64,000 bases of DNA from Prochlorococcus_E sp000760215 (GTDB taxonomy: Bacteria; Cyanobacteriota; Cyanobacteriia; PCC-6307; Cyanobiaceae): NCBI RefSeq assembly GCF_047303175.1, contig NZ_CP138945.1. The stretch is one strand, 5' to 3'. Both the position numbers and the translations under genes were made by a program. Position 1 is the stretch's first letter. Each line of letters starts with the position of its first letter. Below, piece by piece: positions 37,364-45,955 of the stretch. The notes beneath the pieces are model-generated. The model ran no database searches. It saw only the letters and a list, made by a program, of their open reading frames with translations, and was not told the DNA's origin.

Positions 37364-40165
37364 TTACTCTAAACCTAAAATACGCTGACGAACCAACTGA
37401 GCCTGAGATTCTGCATTAGCTAACTTATCTCTACATTCGGTAATAACTGTCTTTGGTGCTTTCTGAAGAAAACTAGAATTACTTAAACGATTTGAGAGGG
37501 ATGAAATTTCCTTTTCAGCCTTAGTTAAATCTTTCTCTAAACGCATTCGCAAAGCATCTAAATCTACTAAGTTTTCAATCGGTAAAATCACTTCTAACTG
37601 ACCAGAAACGCCTGCTAAAGATTTGTAATGCAATTTGCTGACAATATCTTTAGGATGGATAACCTCTACTTCGCTCGCTCTTGTAAGTGCTTGAATATCA
37701 GGAATAGCTTTTTGTAGTAAATTTAAAAGAGACTGATTGTTCGTCACAAATCGAACAGGAGCCTCTTGCGATGGTTTCAAGCCTGCTTCAGCTCTTAGAT
37801 TTCTAACCAACCTTATTGAGTCAAATAACTCTGCAAAAGATAACTCTAACTCTTGATCTAATAATTTTTCATCCAGCCTTGGCCAAGATTGCAATGCAAG
37901 CAAGTTTGTAACAGGGCACCCTGTCACCGCATGCCAAAGCTGCTCCGTGAGATGTGGCATTAAAGGATGCAGCATTACAAAATACTCTCTCAACACCTTA
38001 AACATCACCATTTGCGAGTTTTTACGATCAATCAACTGACCCTCTGTAGGAGAATCTCCTAAAGAAAGTCGACGTTTAGTTAGCTCAACATACCAATCAC
38101 AAAAATCATTCCAAGCAAATTCATATAAACCCTTAGCAGCATCTCCAAGTAAATAGTTTTTATATCTTTCAGATGTCTCCAAATTAACCTTGGACAGTCT
38201 TGATAAAATCCATTTATCTGATGGCTCTAAATTCAAATAATCTATATCACCATATATCTCTTCAAAAGGAATATTTCCGCGATTGATTAAAGCAAACCTA
38301 GTTGCATTCCATAGTTTATTGGCAAAATTCCTTGCAGCCTCAACTGTTGGCGAAGTATCGGTAGCACGATCATAATCTAACCGTATATCTTGACCTGCTC
38401 CGACAACTTCTTTAACTAAAGCAAATCTAAGTGCATCAGTTCCATATCTATCAATTAGTAGCAGTGGGTCTATTCCATTCCCCGAACTTTTACTCATTTT
38501 ACGATTGTATTCATCTCTAACCAAGCCATGAATATAAACATCAGAAAAAGGTATTTGGTCGGTAAAAGCAGCTGCCATCATTGTCATTCGCGCTACCCAG
38601 AAAAAAATAATATCAAATCCTGTTACTAAAGTATTCGTAGGATACCAACGTGAAAAATCAACATCCTTTTCATTTGGCCAACCTAAAGTCGAAAAAGGCC
38701 ATAAACCACTAGAGAACCATGTATCTAGAACATCCTCATCTTGTTTAATCACTACATTATCCCCATATTTTTGCTGAGCCTGTATTAATGCATCTACCTC
38801 ATTACGAGCAACTATATAAGGGGTCTGATCAGTGACCTCATTATTTGTTTCACTCACAACAAACCACGCAGGTATGCGGTGTCCCCACCACAATTGTCGA
38901 CTAATGCACCAATCACGAATACCAGTCAACCAATCACTGTAAACTTTTGCCCAGCGATATGGGACAAAACGTGGCTGGTCTTTCGTAAGTAACGAACGAC
39001 AACGATCTGCCATTGGTTCCATACGAACAAACCATTGCGTTGAAAGTAACGGCTCTACCGGTACTTTGCCTCTTTCAGAAAAAGGAACCGTGTGATTATA
39101 TGGTTCAACCTTAGTCAGCATTCCCTTTTCCTTTAGTGCTGCTATTACTGCTTTTCGAGCTTCAAAACGATCAAGTCCATCAAAAGGACCAGCATTTGCA
39201 TTCATAGTTCCATCTTTATTCATTACTGTGATCTGTGGTAAATCATGTCTCTGACCAATAGCAAAGTCGTTAGGGTCATGAGCAGGAGTAACTTTTACAC
39301 AGCCTGTACCAAATGTCTTATCAACATGATCATCTGCTATCACAGGAATTTCACGTCCTACAAATGGCAATAAAAGTTTTTTACCAACAAGCTTTTGATA
39401 CCTTTTATCCGACGGATTTACGGCAACGGCAACATCCCCTAACATTGTTTCAGGACGAGTAGTAGCAACTTCAAGATACGAAATAGCATCATCAGAAGAT
39501 ACATCTATCAAGGGATAGCGAAAATGCCAAAGATTGCCATCAACTTCTTTCATCTCTACTTCTAAATCACTCACCGCTGAACCTGAGGCTGGGCACCAAT
39601 TCACAAGATATTCTCCTCGATAAATCAAACCTTGTTGATGTAAACGAACAAAAGCCTCAGAAACCGCCTTACTAAGTCCTTCATCCATCGTAAATCTTTC
39701 TCTTTGCCAATCAACTGAAAAACCCAAACGACGTAATTGCTGAACAATCCGACCACCACTTTCCGACTTCCATGCCCATGCTCGCTTTAAAAAAGCATCT
39801 CTACCTAATTGATTTCGAGTAATCCCTTCTTCTTTTAATTGCTTTTCCAAAATTGTTTGAACAGCAATAGATGCATGATCAGTTCCAGGCAAACACAGAA
39901 CATTTTTTCCTTGCAAGCGCTGAAATCTTACAATTGCATCTATCAAAGCAGTATTAAAAGCATGTCCCATATGTAAGCTTCCAGTGACATTGGGAGGAGG
40001 AATTACAATCGCAAAAGGTTCGCCTTCATCACTAGCATTGGGATGAAAAGCAGCTAAGTCATCCCATATTGCTTGCCAACGAGACTCTGTGGCTACGGGG
40101 TCATATCTGTTAGAAAATACATCCGCTGCATTTCCTAAATCATCTTTAGCTGACTGCTCTTTCAC
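37364..40165 (-). CDS. valS: Valyl-tRNA synthetase
   Basis: Class I aminoacyl-tRNA synthetase. The ATP-site motif reads GSLHMGHAFN and the second signature KMSKSSGNGID is near residue 555. An editing domain lies between them, and the C-terminal part ends in a coiled-coil (MRLEKDLTKAEKEISSLSNRL) typical of ValRS. At 933 residues it is full length. Its tRNA substrate gene, tRNA-Val(UAC), is about 1.3 kb away on the same strand, which may be chance. Confidence 0.97.
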   Translation of the reverse strand: MKEQSAKDDLGNAADVFSNRYDPVATESRWQAIWDDLAAFHPNASDEGEPFAIVIPPPNVTGSLHMGHAFNTALIDAIVRFQRLQGKNVLCLPGTDHASIAVQTILEKQLKEEGITRNQLGRDAFLKRAWAWKSESGGRIVQQLRRLGFSVDWQRERFTMDEGLSKAVSEAFVRLHQQGLIYRGEYLVNWCPASGSAVSDLEVEMKEVDGNLWHFRYPLIDVSSDDAISYLEVATTRPETMLGDVAVAVNPSDKRYQKLVGKKLLLPFVGREIPVIADDHVDKTFGTGCVKVTPAHDPNDFAIGQRHDLPQITVMNKDGTMNANAGPFDGLDRFEARKAVIAALKEKGMLTKVEPYNHTVPFSERGKVPVEPLLSTQWFVRMEPMADRCRSLLTKDQPRFVPYRWAKVYSDWLTGIRDWCISRQLWWGHRIPAWFVVSETNNEVTDQTPYIVARNEVDALIQAQQKYGDNVVIKQDEDVLDTWFSSGLWPFSTLGWPNEKDVDFSRWYPTNTLVTGFDIIFFWVARMTMMAAAFTDQIPFSDVYIHGLVRDEYNRKMSKSSGNGIDPLLLIDRYGTDALRFALVKEVVGAGQDIRLDYDRATDTSPTVEAARNFANKLWNATRFALINRGNIPFEEIYGDIDYLNLEPSDKWILSRLSKVNLETSERYKNYLLGDAAKGLYEFAWNDFCDWYVELTKRRLSLGDSPTEGQLIDRKNSQMVMFKVLREYFVMLHPLMPHLTEQLWHAVTGCPVTNLLALQSWPRLDEKLLDQELELSFAELFDSIRLVRNLRAEAGLKPSQEAPVRFVTNNQSLLNLLQKAIPDIQALTRASEVEVIHPKDIVSKLHYKSLAGVSGQLEVILPIENLVDLDALRMRLEKDLTKAEKEISSLSNRLSNSSFLQKAPKTVITECRDKLANAESQAQLVRQRILGLE

Positions 40166-40230
40166 AAAAATAAATTAATTCAAACCATATAAGAAAACCC
40201 TAATGAAAATCTGAGTATTTGTAAGAATCA

Positions 40231-40686
40231 TTAGCCACTTTCTGAGGAATTCCATGGAATTGAAATTAATTGATCATGTAATAACCATGTATTGGAATCA
40301 GAACTCAGTCTCAAACTCAAGCCAGTTATTTCTAATGCCTCTCTGCATTTTTCATATATCAATGGTTGATCAAGCTCTATAGGCATCACGAATACCTTGG
40401 TTTCTGCAGGATCTCCCAAAATATAGAGGCCAAGTTCTTCTAATGTTCTTTCAAAAAAAATCTTTCTCATACGAATAGTTAAAGGTAATCCCAAGGCATC
40501 AGCAAAAATCTGAAGGCTTTCTCTCTCCCCTGAAAAGCCACAATTTAAAGACAACCATATCAAGAACTTCGCCCAACTATCCACGGTCCACATCGGCTCA
40601 AAACTAGTTCTTTGATTTCGGACCAACTCAGACAAGGCAAAATCAAAGGTTTTCGCTTGAATATCTGCATGAATAGTTTTTTTCAT
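40231..40686 (-). CDS. Unknown cyanobacterial-type protein
   Basis: A 151-residue protein starting MKKTIHADIQAKTFDFALSELV. It is helical in the first half with a Trp-rich segment (PMWTVDSWAKFLIWLSLNCGFSGERESL). The last third alternates beta strands (TKVFVMPIELDQPL). No signal peptide, membrane helix or known motif is visible. The upstream gene on this strand is the distant IscA-like gene and the downstream gene is valS, 65 bp away. Confidence 0.65.
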   Translation of the reverse strand: MKKTIHADIQAKTFDFALSELVRNQRTSFEPMWTVDSWAKFLIWLSLNCGFSGERESLQIFADALGLPLTIRMRKIFFERTLEELGLYILGDPAETKVFVMPIELDQPLIYEKCREALEITGLSLRLSSDSNTWLLHDQLISIPWNSSESG

Positions 40687-40750
40687 AACAACATTTTCTT
40701 TTTCTAATAAAATGAGATTTGATGGCCACCTAAAACATTAATTAAAAATC

Positions 40751-41002
40751 ATGGATTTAAATGACCCAGAACTAGAGTTCTCTGATTTGATTTACGCCTA
40801 TCAAAGCTGGGTAATGGCTGTAATCAATGATAAGAAACTAACAAATGGAGAAGAGCTTCTTACAGAAGACATAGCAGATGATGCAATTAATGCAATGAGA
40901 TTCCTATCTGGTGACGTAACTAATGCTATAGAGACAAGTTTAGCAAGAGTGTATGACGTGGATGCAGAGGAATTGGCATCATTACTGTTCCCAGAAGAGT
41001 AA
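40751..41002 (+). CDS. Unknown acidic protein
   Basis: An 83-residue acidic protein (MDLNDPELEFSDLIYAYQSW) that looks entirely helical. It begins 64 bp from the divergent 151-residue gene. It has no Cys or metal motif and no membrane helix. The pattern SWVMAVINDKKLTNGEELL resembles small cyanobacterial conserved proteins of unknown role. Confidence 0.6.
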   Translation: MDLNDPELEFSDLIYAYQSWVMAVINDKKLTNGEELLTEDIADDAINAMRFLSGDVTNAIETSLARVYDVDAEELASLLFPEE

Positions 41003-41064
41003 AAGATTAAAAGTTTTTAATTAAACTTGGAAGATAAAATATTAAGTTAATAGGAATAGGTTAC

Positions 41065-41087
41065 ACGTTATAAATACTTATAAACGT
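41065..41087. terminator. Bulged inverted repeat between convergent genes
   Basis: ACGTTATAA pairs with TTATAAACGT (one bulged A) over a 4-nt loop. The position between the ends of the 83-residue gene (+) and the IscA-like gene (-) fits a bidirectional terminator, but there is no clear U tract. Confidence 0.3.
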
Positions 41088-41102
41088 CCTTAAATTCCAG
41101 TA

Positions 41103-41450
41103 TTACTTATCAAGATTTAATTTAAAACCTGTGCCACATCCACTTGCCTGTGCTCCTTTTGGAGTGCTAATCAAAAAACCACCCCCAGTTAAATCTCCAA
41201 AATAATCAAGTTTTAAACCCTCTAACAAAGACAGTTGATCTGATGGAGCATATAGGGTTATTCCATCAGTTCTAGCAATCGGAACTCCAGATTGATGGCC
41301 AGATCTCAATCGAATATATAACCAGCCTTCACCAAAACTATCAGGCAATAAATCAATATGCATTAAACCTGGTGAACCAGCAAAAGTTGACTGTCGAACA
41401 AGTTCAGCAGCTGCAGTTGCTGTAATAGTTAAACCAAAAGTCTTGAGCAT
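41103..41450 (-). CDS. IscA/HesB-like protein lacking canonical cysteines
   Basis: A 115-residue protein with the IscA/HesB/SufA fold pattern: an N-terminal helix ITATAAAELVRQ, a central GITLYAPSDQLSLLEGLKLDYFGDLTGGGFLIS matching the D-x-x-S-x-x-x-L-x-G-x-x-I-D-Y region, and a final ASGCGTGF. IscA scaffolds use three cysteines, one near residue 35 and a C-x-C near the C-terminus. Here only C105 remains: the CGCG motif reads CGTG and the upstream Cys is absent. Fe-S cluster transfer by the usual ligand set is therefore unlikely. It sits 19 bp beyond the 3' end of tRNA-Val. Confidence 0.8.
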   Translation of the reverse strand: MLKTFGLTITATAAAELVRQSTFAGSPGLMHIDLLPDSFGEGWLYIRLRSGHQSGVPIARTDGITLYAPSDQLSLLEGLKLDYFGDLTGGGFLISTPKGAQASGCGTGFKLNLDK

Positions 41451-41469
41451 CTTGCCTTAATTGACCAAA

Positions 41470-41541
<72 letters not shown>

Positions 41542-41729
41542 GTTATACAATTGTGCCTTAATAAGAATAAACCTAGGTATGACTAAGTGTTGAAAATTAA
41601 TGGCATAGTAAAAAAATTTGAACAATAAAATTAGTCTAAACGGATGAGATGAAATAAAATTCAGAAGATCCTCACAGGACAAAGCCTCAAAAAATGAAAA
41701 AATTCTCTATAAGCATCCGATTACAATAA

Positions 41730-42518
41730 ATGACTAATAAAATTAAAAAAACCCAATCTGATCAAGCCATAAACGAATTATTAGAAATAGTCGCAAAGCT
41801 ACGGGACCCTAATCATGGTTGTCCGTGGGATATAAAGCAAAACCATAAATCATTAATTCCATATGCAATTGAAGAGGCTCATGAAGTAGCAGATGCCATT
41901 AAATATGGAAATAATGAAGATCTTTGCGACGAACTTGGCGATTTATTATTGCAAGTTGTCCTTCATGCACAAATAGCAAAAGAAAGTAACCACTTTTGCT
42001 TTGAAGATATCGCAAAATCAGCCACTAAAAAAATGATAAGGAGACATCCACATGTTTTTCAGGAGAATAAAAGAAAAAGTTTAAAAGAAGTTGAGAAAAT
42101 TTGGGAAGATATCAAAAAAATAGAGCGAGGAGAGGCAACAAAAGACTACACGTTTAGTGAAAGATTATTAAAAAAAATACGATCCAAAGCTGCTCTCAAT
42201 GGATCGATATACATTTCTAAAAAGAGTATTGACAATGGAATAGAGCTTAATAAGAAAGAAGATTTATGGGAAACACTTGTAAGAGAAATTACCTCCTTAA
42301 AAAATGAAATAGAAAAAGAAAATATAAAAGAAGCTAGCAATATCTTAGGCAAGCTACTATTTTCCCTTATTAATTTTGCTATCTCACATAAATTAGATCC
42401 AGAAGAATCTCTCAACAAATCAAATAGGTTCTTCTTAAATCGATTCAATCATATAGATTCTAATAAAAATAGAGTGGAGATCCAATCTCTATCAAAAATA
42501 GACCGAAAAATTATATGA
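41730..42518 (+). CDS. mazG: MazG-type nucleoside triphosphate pyrophosphohydrolase
   Basis: All-alpha NTP pyrophosphatase. The motif WDIKQNHKSLIPYAIEEAHEVADAI and the ELGDLLLQVVLHAQ region supply the E-x-x-E and D/E metal ligands. A second domain from about residue 130 is Lys/Glu rich and weaker (KKIRSKAALNGSIY). At 262 residues it is the full two-domain length. MazG removes non-canonical or excess nucleotides, or ppGpp, in other bacteria; its role here is inferred. The ATG directly follows an in-frame TAA. speE comes 65 bp later. Confidence 0.92.
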   Translation: MTNKIKKTQSDQAINELLEIVAKLRDPNHGCPWDIKQNHKSLIPYAIEEAHEVADAIKYGNNEDLCDELGDLLLQVVLHAQIAKESNHFCFEDIAKSATKKMIRRHPHVFQENKRKSLKEVEKIWEDIKKIERGEATKDYTFSERLLKKIRSKAALNGSIYISKKSIDNGIELNKKEDLWETLVREITSLKNEIEKENIKEASNILGKLLFSLINFAISHKLDPEESLNKSNRFFLNRFNHIDSNKNRVEIQSLSKIDRKII

Positions 42519-42583
42519 GAACAAGTAACGGCTTTTATTAAATATCATCTTAACTATCATTATCTATTTTAAATGAATTAACC

Positions 42584-43468
42584 ATGAATTATTTTATGCA
42601 ATTATCAAACTTATTTAATAAGTGGAAAGATGAATATCAAGAAGACGTAAGATATGGTCTTAAGTCTAAAAAAGTGATCGAAGCGAGAAGCGATTTTCAA
42701 AAAATATCTATATTTGAAACTAATCGATACGGTAAAGCATTGCTCTTAGATGATTGCTGGATGACCGCTGAATATCAAGAAAAGCAATATCATGAATGTT
42801 TAACACATCCCGCATTAACAAGCGCAAAGGAACTTAATAATGTTTTGATAATTGGAGGTGGAGATGGTGGTTCAGCTAGAGAATGTCTCAAATATACAGA
42901 ATTAAAACTACTAGATCTTGTTGAAATTGATAGTAAGGTAATTGAATTGAGTAAAGAATACCTTAGTAATATTGGAGGCAATTGTTGGAAAGATAAGCGA
43001 CTTAATTTACAAATCAAAGATGGAATATCTTGGGTGGAAAATTCTAAGGAAAACTATTACGATGCAATCATTATTGATGGTTCAGACCCTAAAGGCCCAG
43101 CAAAAGGTTTATTTAACAAAGAATTTTTCCAAAATTGTCATAGAATTCTTAAACCTGATGGTGTTTTTGCATCGCAAAGTGAGTCTCCAGAAGCTTTTAG
43201 AAAAATTCACATTGATACTGTAAAGACAATTCGTGAAATCTTTGAATATGCAGATCCTTTATATGGAAGTGTGCCTATATATCCAAGTGGTTGGTGGAGC
43301 TGGACATTTGCCTCCATAAATCACCCAAGATATCTCAAACCTCTTGAATCAAGAGCTAATCAAATACAAGAAACATGTGAGATATGGAGCCCTAGGTGGC
43401 AAAAAGGCTCATTTGATGCTATTCCTGCAAATCTTGAAAGAGAGTTTAATCATGAATCCAAAATTTGA
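42584..43468 (+). CDS. speE: Polyamine aminopropyltransferase (spermidine synthase)
   Basis: Transfers the aminopropyl group of decarboxylated S-adenosylmethionine to putrescine. The SAM-binding loop GGGDGGSARECLKY and the DLVEIDSKVIELSKEYL strand are present, and the acidic substrate residues lie in IIDGSDPKGPAKGLF. At 294 residues it is standard. The ATG at 42584 (MNYF) and the ATG at 42596 are both possible starts. Its last 17 bases overlap the start of speB, so the two polyamine genes form an operon. Confidence 0.93.
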   Translation: MNYFMQLSNLFNKWKDEYQEDVRYGLKSKKVIEARSDFQKISIFETNRYGKALLLDDCWMTAEYQEKQYHECLTHPALTSAKELNNVLIIGGGDGGSARECLKYTELKLLDLVEIDSKVIELSKEYLSNIGGNCWKDKRLNLQIKDGISWVENSKENYYDAIIIDGSDPKGPAKGLFNKEFFQNCHRILKPDGVFASQSESPEAFRKIHIDTVKTIREIFEYADPLYGSVPIYPSGWWSWTFASINHPRYLKPLESRANQIQETCEIWSPRWQKGSFDAIPANLEREFNHESKI

Positions 43469-44330
43469 TACCGAAGGCTCTATTTATATGGGAGCAAAAA
43501 GGGATTTAAATAATTACGAAGTTGGAATTTACGGTGTTACATATGACGGGACAACATCTTTCCGGCCAGGCGCTAGGTTTGGGCCTTCTGCGATTAAAAA
43601 TGTTAGCAATGGAATAGAGACGTTCTGTCCACAGTTAAATATGGATCTTGATGAAATTAATTATGCAGATTTAGGTAATTTAGAAATCTCATTTGGAGCA
43701 CCAGAGCCTGTAATTCAAAAAGTTTTTGATGCTAATAATTATATTTATTCACTAAAATCAAAACCGCTTGTACTAGGGGGAGAACACTCTATTACCAGTG
43801 GTGCTGTTCAAAGCGCTTCCAAACACTACCCAAATGTAATTCTTATACAACTAGATGCACATGCAGATCTTAGAAATGAATGGTTAGGATCAAAATATAA
43901 CCATGCTTGTGTAATGAGAAGATGCCTTGAAATCCTTCCTAGTAAAACAATCTTGCAAGTTGGAATAAGAAGTGGAACAAAAGAAGAAATATTAGAAATA
44001 AAAAATGAAAATAGATTAGTTAAGCATATCTTTGGTGAGCCAGCTAATGAACTTGATCAAGTATTAAAAGAGCATATTGGGAAACCTATTTACTTTAGCC
44101 TTGATCTAGATTGGTTTGATCCCAGTATTATGCCAGGAACGGGAACACCAGAACCAGGTGGTTTTCTATGGCAAGATTTTGCTGCAGTGATTGATGTTAT
44201 CAAGAAACATAATGTTATAGGTGCAGATATTGTTGAATTAGCGCCGCAACTTGATCCTTCAGGTATTAGTAGCATCCTTGCGGCAAAAGCAACAAGATCA
44301 ATAATTATGTTGCTTAACCAAGCTATATAA
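43452..44330 (+). CDS. speB: Agmatinase / ureohydrolase family protein
   Basis: Manganese ureohydrolase converting agmatine to putrescine and urea. The metal ligand motifs are visible: GGEHSITSG, IQLDAHADLR and LDLDWFDPSIMPGTGTPEPGG. The ATG at 43452 lies inside the end of speE and begins MNPKFDTEGSIYMGAK, giving 292 residues. Frame openings further upstream are shadows of speE. With speE it completes arginine-to-spermidine synthesis if an arginine decarboxylase is present elsewhere. Guanidinobutyrase activity is an alternative within the family. Confidence 0.92.
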   Translation: MNPKFDTEGSIYMGAKRDLNNYEVGIYGVTYDGTTSFRPGARFGPSAIKNVSNGIETFCPQLNMDLDEINYADLGNLEISFGAPEPVIQKVFDANNYIYSLKSKPLVLGGEHSITSGAVQSASKHYPNVILIQLDAHADLRNEWLGSKYNHACVMRRCLEILPSKTILQVGIRSGTKEEILEIKNENRLVKHIFGEPANELDQVLKEHIGKPIYFSLDLDWFDPSIMPGTGTPEPGGFLWQDFAAVIDVIKKHNVIGADIVELAPQLDPSGISSILAAKATRSIIMLLNQAI

Positions 44331-44344
44331 AATACTAGTCAATC

Positions 44345-44375
44345 ATCTTTTTCTTTCAAAGTAAAAGATATTTTT
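44345..44375 (+). terminator. Candidate intrinsic terminator after speB
   Basis: Arms ATCTTTT and AAAAGAT enclose an 11-nt segment, followed directly by ATTTTTA. The hairpin starts 15 bp after the speB stop. It would separate speB from the convergent small Cys-rich gene. Confidence 0.5.
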
Positions 44376-44407
44376 ATTCATTGCTAAATACAAAAGAAGA
44401 TTAAAGA

Positions 44408-44632
44408 TTACTTGATAACTAATTCTCTATCAAAATCCAATTGAGTATCAGAATTGATTGTTTTTTCATCAGGGATTGAAAAAGATGATTCTTTATGGTC
44501 CCAATGATGACAAATTGCATATGATGCAATTTCCGAATGAACTATTATTTTCCGAAGTAAGCAGATGTTACTTGCAGCTGATTGAGGCTTACTGTTGTAT
44601 TTACAAGTTTTGCAACATTTTTTGAATGACAT
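44408..44632 (-). CDS. Small Cys-rich unknown protein
   Basis: A 74-residue protein starting MSFKKCCKTCKYNSKPQS. An in-frame ATG seven codons upstream is possible, but this ATG has an AAGG ribosome site 8 bp before it. Cysteines occur as C-C-x-x-C near the N-terminus, one in NICLLRKI and one in YAICHHWDH with two histidines, a set that could bind zinc or an Fe-S cluster. No catalytic domain is visible. It is convergent with speB and divergent from gcvT. Confidence 0.6.
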   Translation of the reverse strand: MSFKKCCKTCKYNSKPQSAASNICLLRKIIVHSEIASYAICHHWDHKESSFSIPDEKTINSDTQLDFDRELVIK

Positions 44633-44733
44633 AAGGAATGCCTTAAGAATCATAGATTAGTTAAAATTTTCTAATCAGGCCACAAATAAGAAAATATATA
44701 TTTTGTATAGTTTTTCTAAGTTCTGCTCCTGTA

Positions 44734-44755
44734 TGCCAAATGGCTAAAATTGGCA
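44734..44755 (+). promoter_or_regulatory. Inverted repeat just before gcvT
   Basis: TGCCAA and TTGGCA, 10 nt apart, end 10 bp before the gcvT ATG and cover the place where a ribosome site would be expected. An overlapping short palindrome GCCAAATGGC lies inside. Whether it acts as an operator or a translational switch is unknown; no glycine riboswitch consensus is evident. Confidence 0.3.
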
Positions 44756-44765
44756 AAAAACAATA

Positions 44766-45884
44766 ATGACCTTAAAACAAACACCGTTATACACAACTTG
44801 TCTAAATGAAGGTGGGCGCATGGTTGAATTCTCAGGATGGAGAATGCCCATTCAATTCTCAGGGCTTATCAACGAACATTATTCGGTAAGAAATCATTCA
44901 GGCATGTTCGATATTTCTCATATGGGTGTTTTTTTAATAAAAGGGATAAATCCAAAAGATGCTCTACAAAAACTAGTTCCATCAGATCTTTACCGTATCG
45001 GACCAGGAGAAGCATGCTACACACTCTTGCTCAATCAAGCTGGAGGAATTATTGATGATCTCATTGTCTATGACCTAGGAACTGATGAAGATAACAAAGA
45101 GCAAATTTTAATAGTGATAAATGCTGCTTGCATAGATGCAGATATCAGTTGGATAAAGAAAAACCTAAATGAAAGCAATGTTGAAATTACAAATGCTAAA
45201 AAAAATAGCGTCTTAATTGCTATACAAGGGCCAGAATCGCAAAATCAGCTCAGTAAAGCTTTGGATCAACGAATCTGTAGTATTCCTCGATTTGGTCATA
45301 AAGTAATTCAATATAAATTAAATAAAAATGAGCCAGTTGAATCAATTTTCATTGCCCGAACTGGTTATACAGGGGAAGATGGATATGAAATCCTCTTAAA
45401 ACAAGACCCAGGCATCAAATTATGGTGCAAATTAATTGAAAACGGAGTCATGCCATGTGGATTAGGAGCAAGAGATACATTGAGACTTGAAGCGGCAATG
45501 CCTCTTTATGGAAATGATATCAATCAAAATACAACGCCCTTTGAAGCTGGTTTAGGATGGTTGGTGCATCTAGAAACTCCAGGAGACTTTATTGGAAAAC
45601 AAGCTCTTATGAAACAAAGTCAAGTAGGTATCAAAAAAAAATTGATTGGCTTACAACTAGAAGAGAAAGCAATACCACGAAAAAATTATCCAATAACACA
45701 TGATGGGCAATTAATAAGTCAAATCACCAGTGGAAGCTGGTCTCCTACATTAAAGAAAGGTATTGCTCTTGCTTATTTACCAATAGAATTAGCAAAATTA
45801 GGAACAAAAGTAAACATCAAAATCCGAAATCAAATGCATCTAGCAACTGTTATTAAAAAACCTTTTTATCGCAGAGTTTCCTGA
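44766..45884 (+). CDS. gcvT: Aminomethyltransferase (glycine cleavage T-protein)
   Basis: Transfers the methylene group from lipoyl-GcvH to tetrahydrofolate, releasing ammonia. Signature parts are MVEFSGWRMPIQFSG, FDISHMGVFLI, a central ARTGYTGEDGYEI and PCGLGARDTLRLEAAMPLYGNDI. The C-terminal barrel follows (FIGKQAL, GSWSPTLKKGIALAYLP). At 372 residues it is full length. It is unlinked to gcvP-gcvH, which are about 20 kb away, and is followed by aspS after 71 bp. Confidence 0.97.
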   Translation: MTLKQTPLYTTCLNEGGRMVEFSGWRMPIQFSGLINEHYSVRNHSGMFDISHMGVFLIKGINPKDALQKLVPSDLYRIGPGEACYTLLLNQAGGIIDDLIVYDLGTDEDNKEQILIVINAACIDADISWIKKNLNESNVEITNAKKNSVLIAIQGPESQNQLSKALDQRICSIPRFGHKVIQYKLNKNEPVESIFIARTGYTGEDGYEILLKQDPGIKLWCKLIENGVMPCGLGARDTLRLEAAMPLYGNDINQNTTPFEAGLGWLVHLETPGDFIGKQALMKQSQVGIKKKLIGLQLEEKAIPRKNYPITHDGQLISQITSGSWSPTLKKGIALAYLPIELAKLGTKVNIKIRNQMHLATVIKKPFYRRVS

Positions 45885-45955
45885 CATAAATCAGGTTTTT
45901 ACAAACTCAAAACATTCATTATGGGAAACTCATTCTGTATACATAAATCCTGACT

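Noticed and set aside
41694..41729. An 11-codon leader-like frame ending directly at the mazG ATG
   Set aside because: It is in frame with mazG and separated by a TAA, but such short A-rich frames occur by chance, there is no ribosome site, and no attenuation structure is visible.
43344..43451. Extended start for speB inside speE
   Set aside because: The extra residues are the speE sequence in another frame; MNPKFDTEG at 43452 gives the family-like N-terminus.
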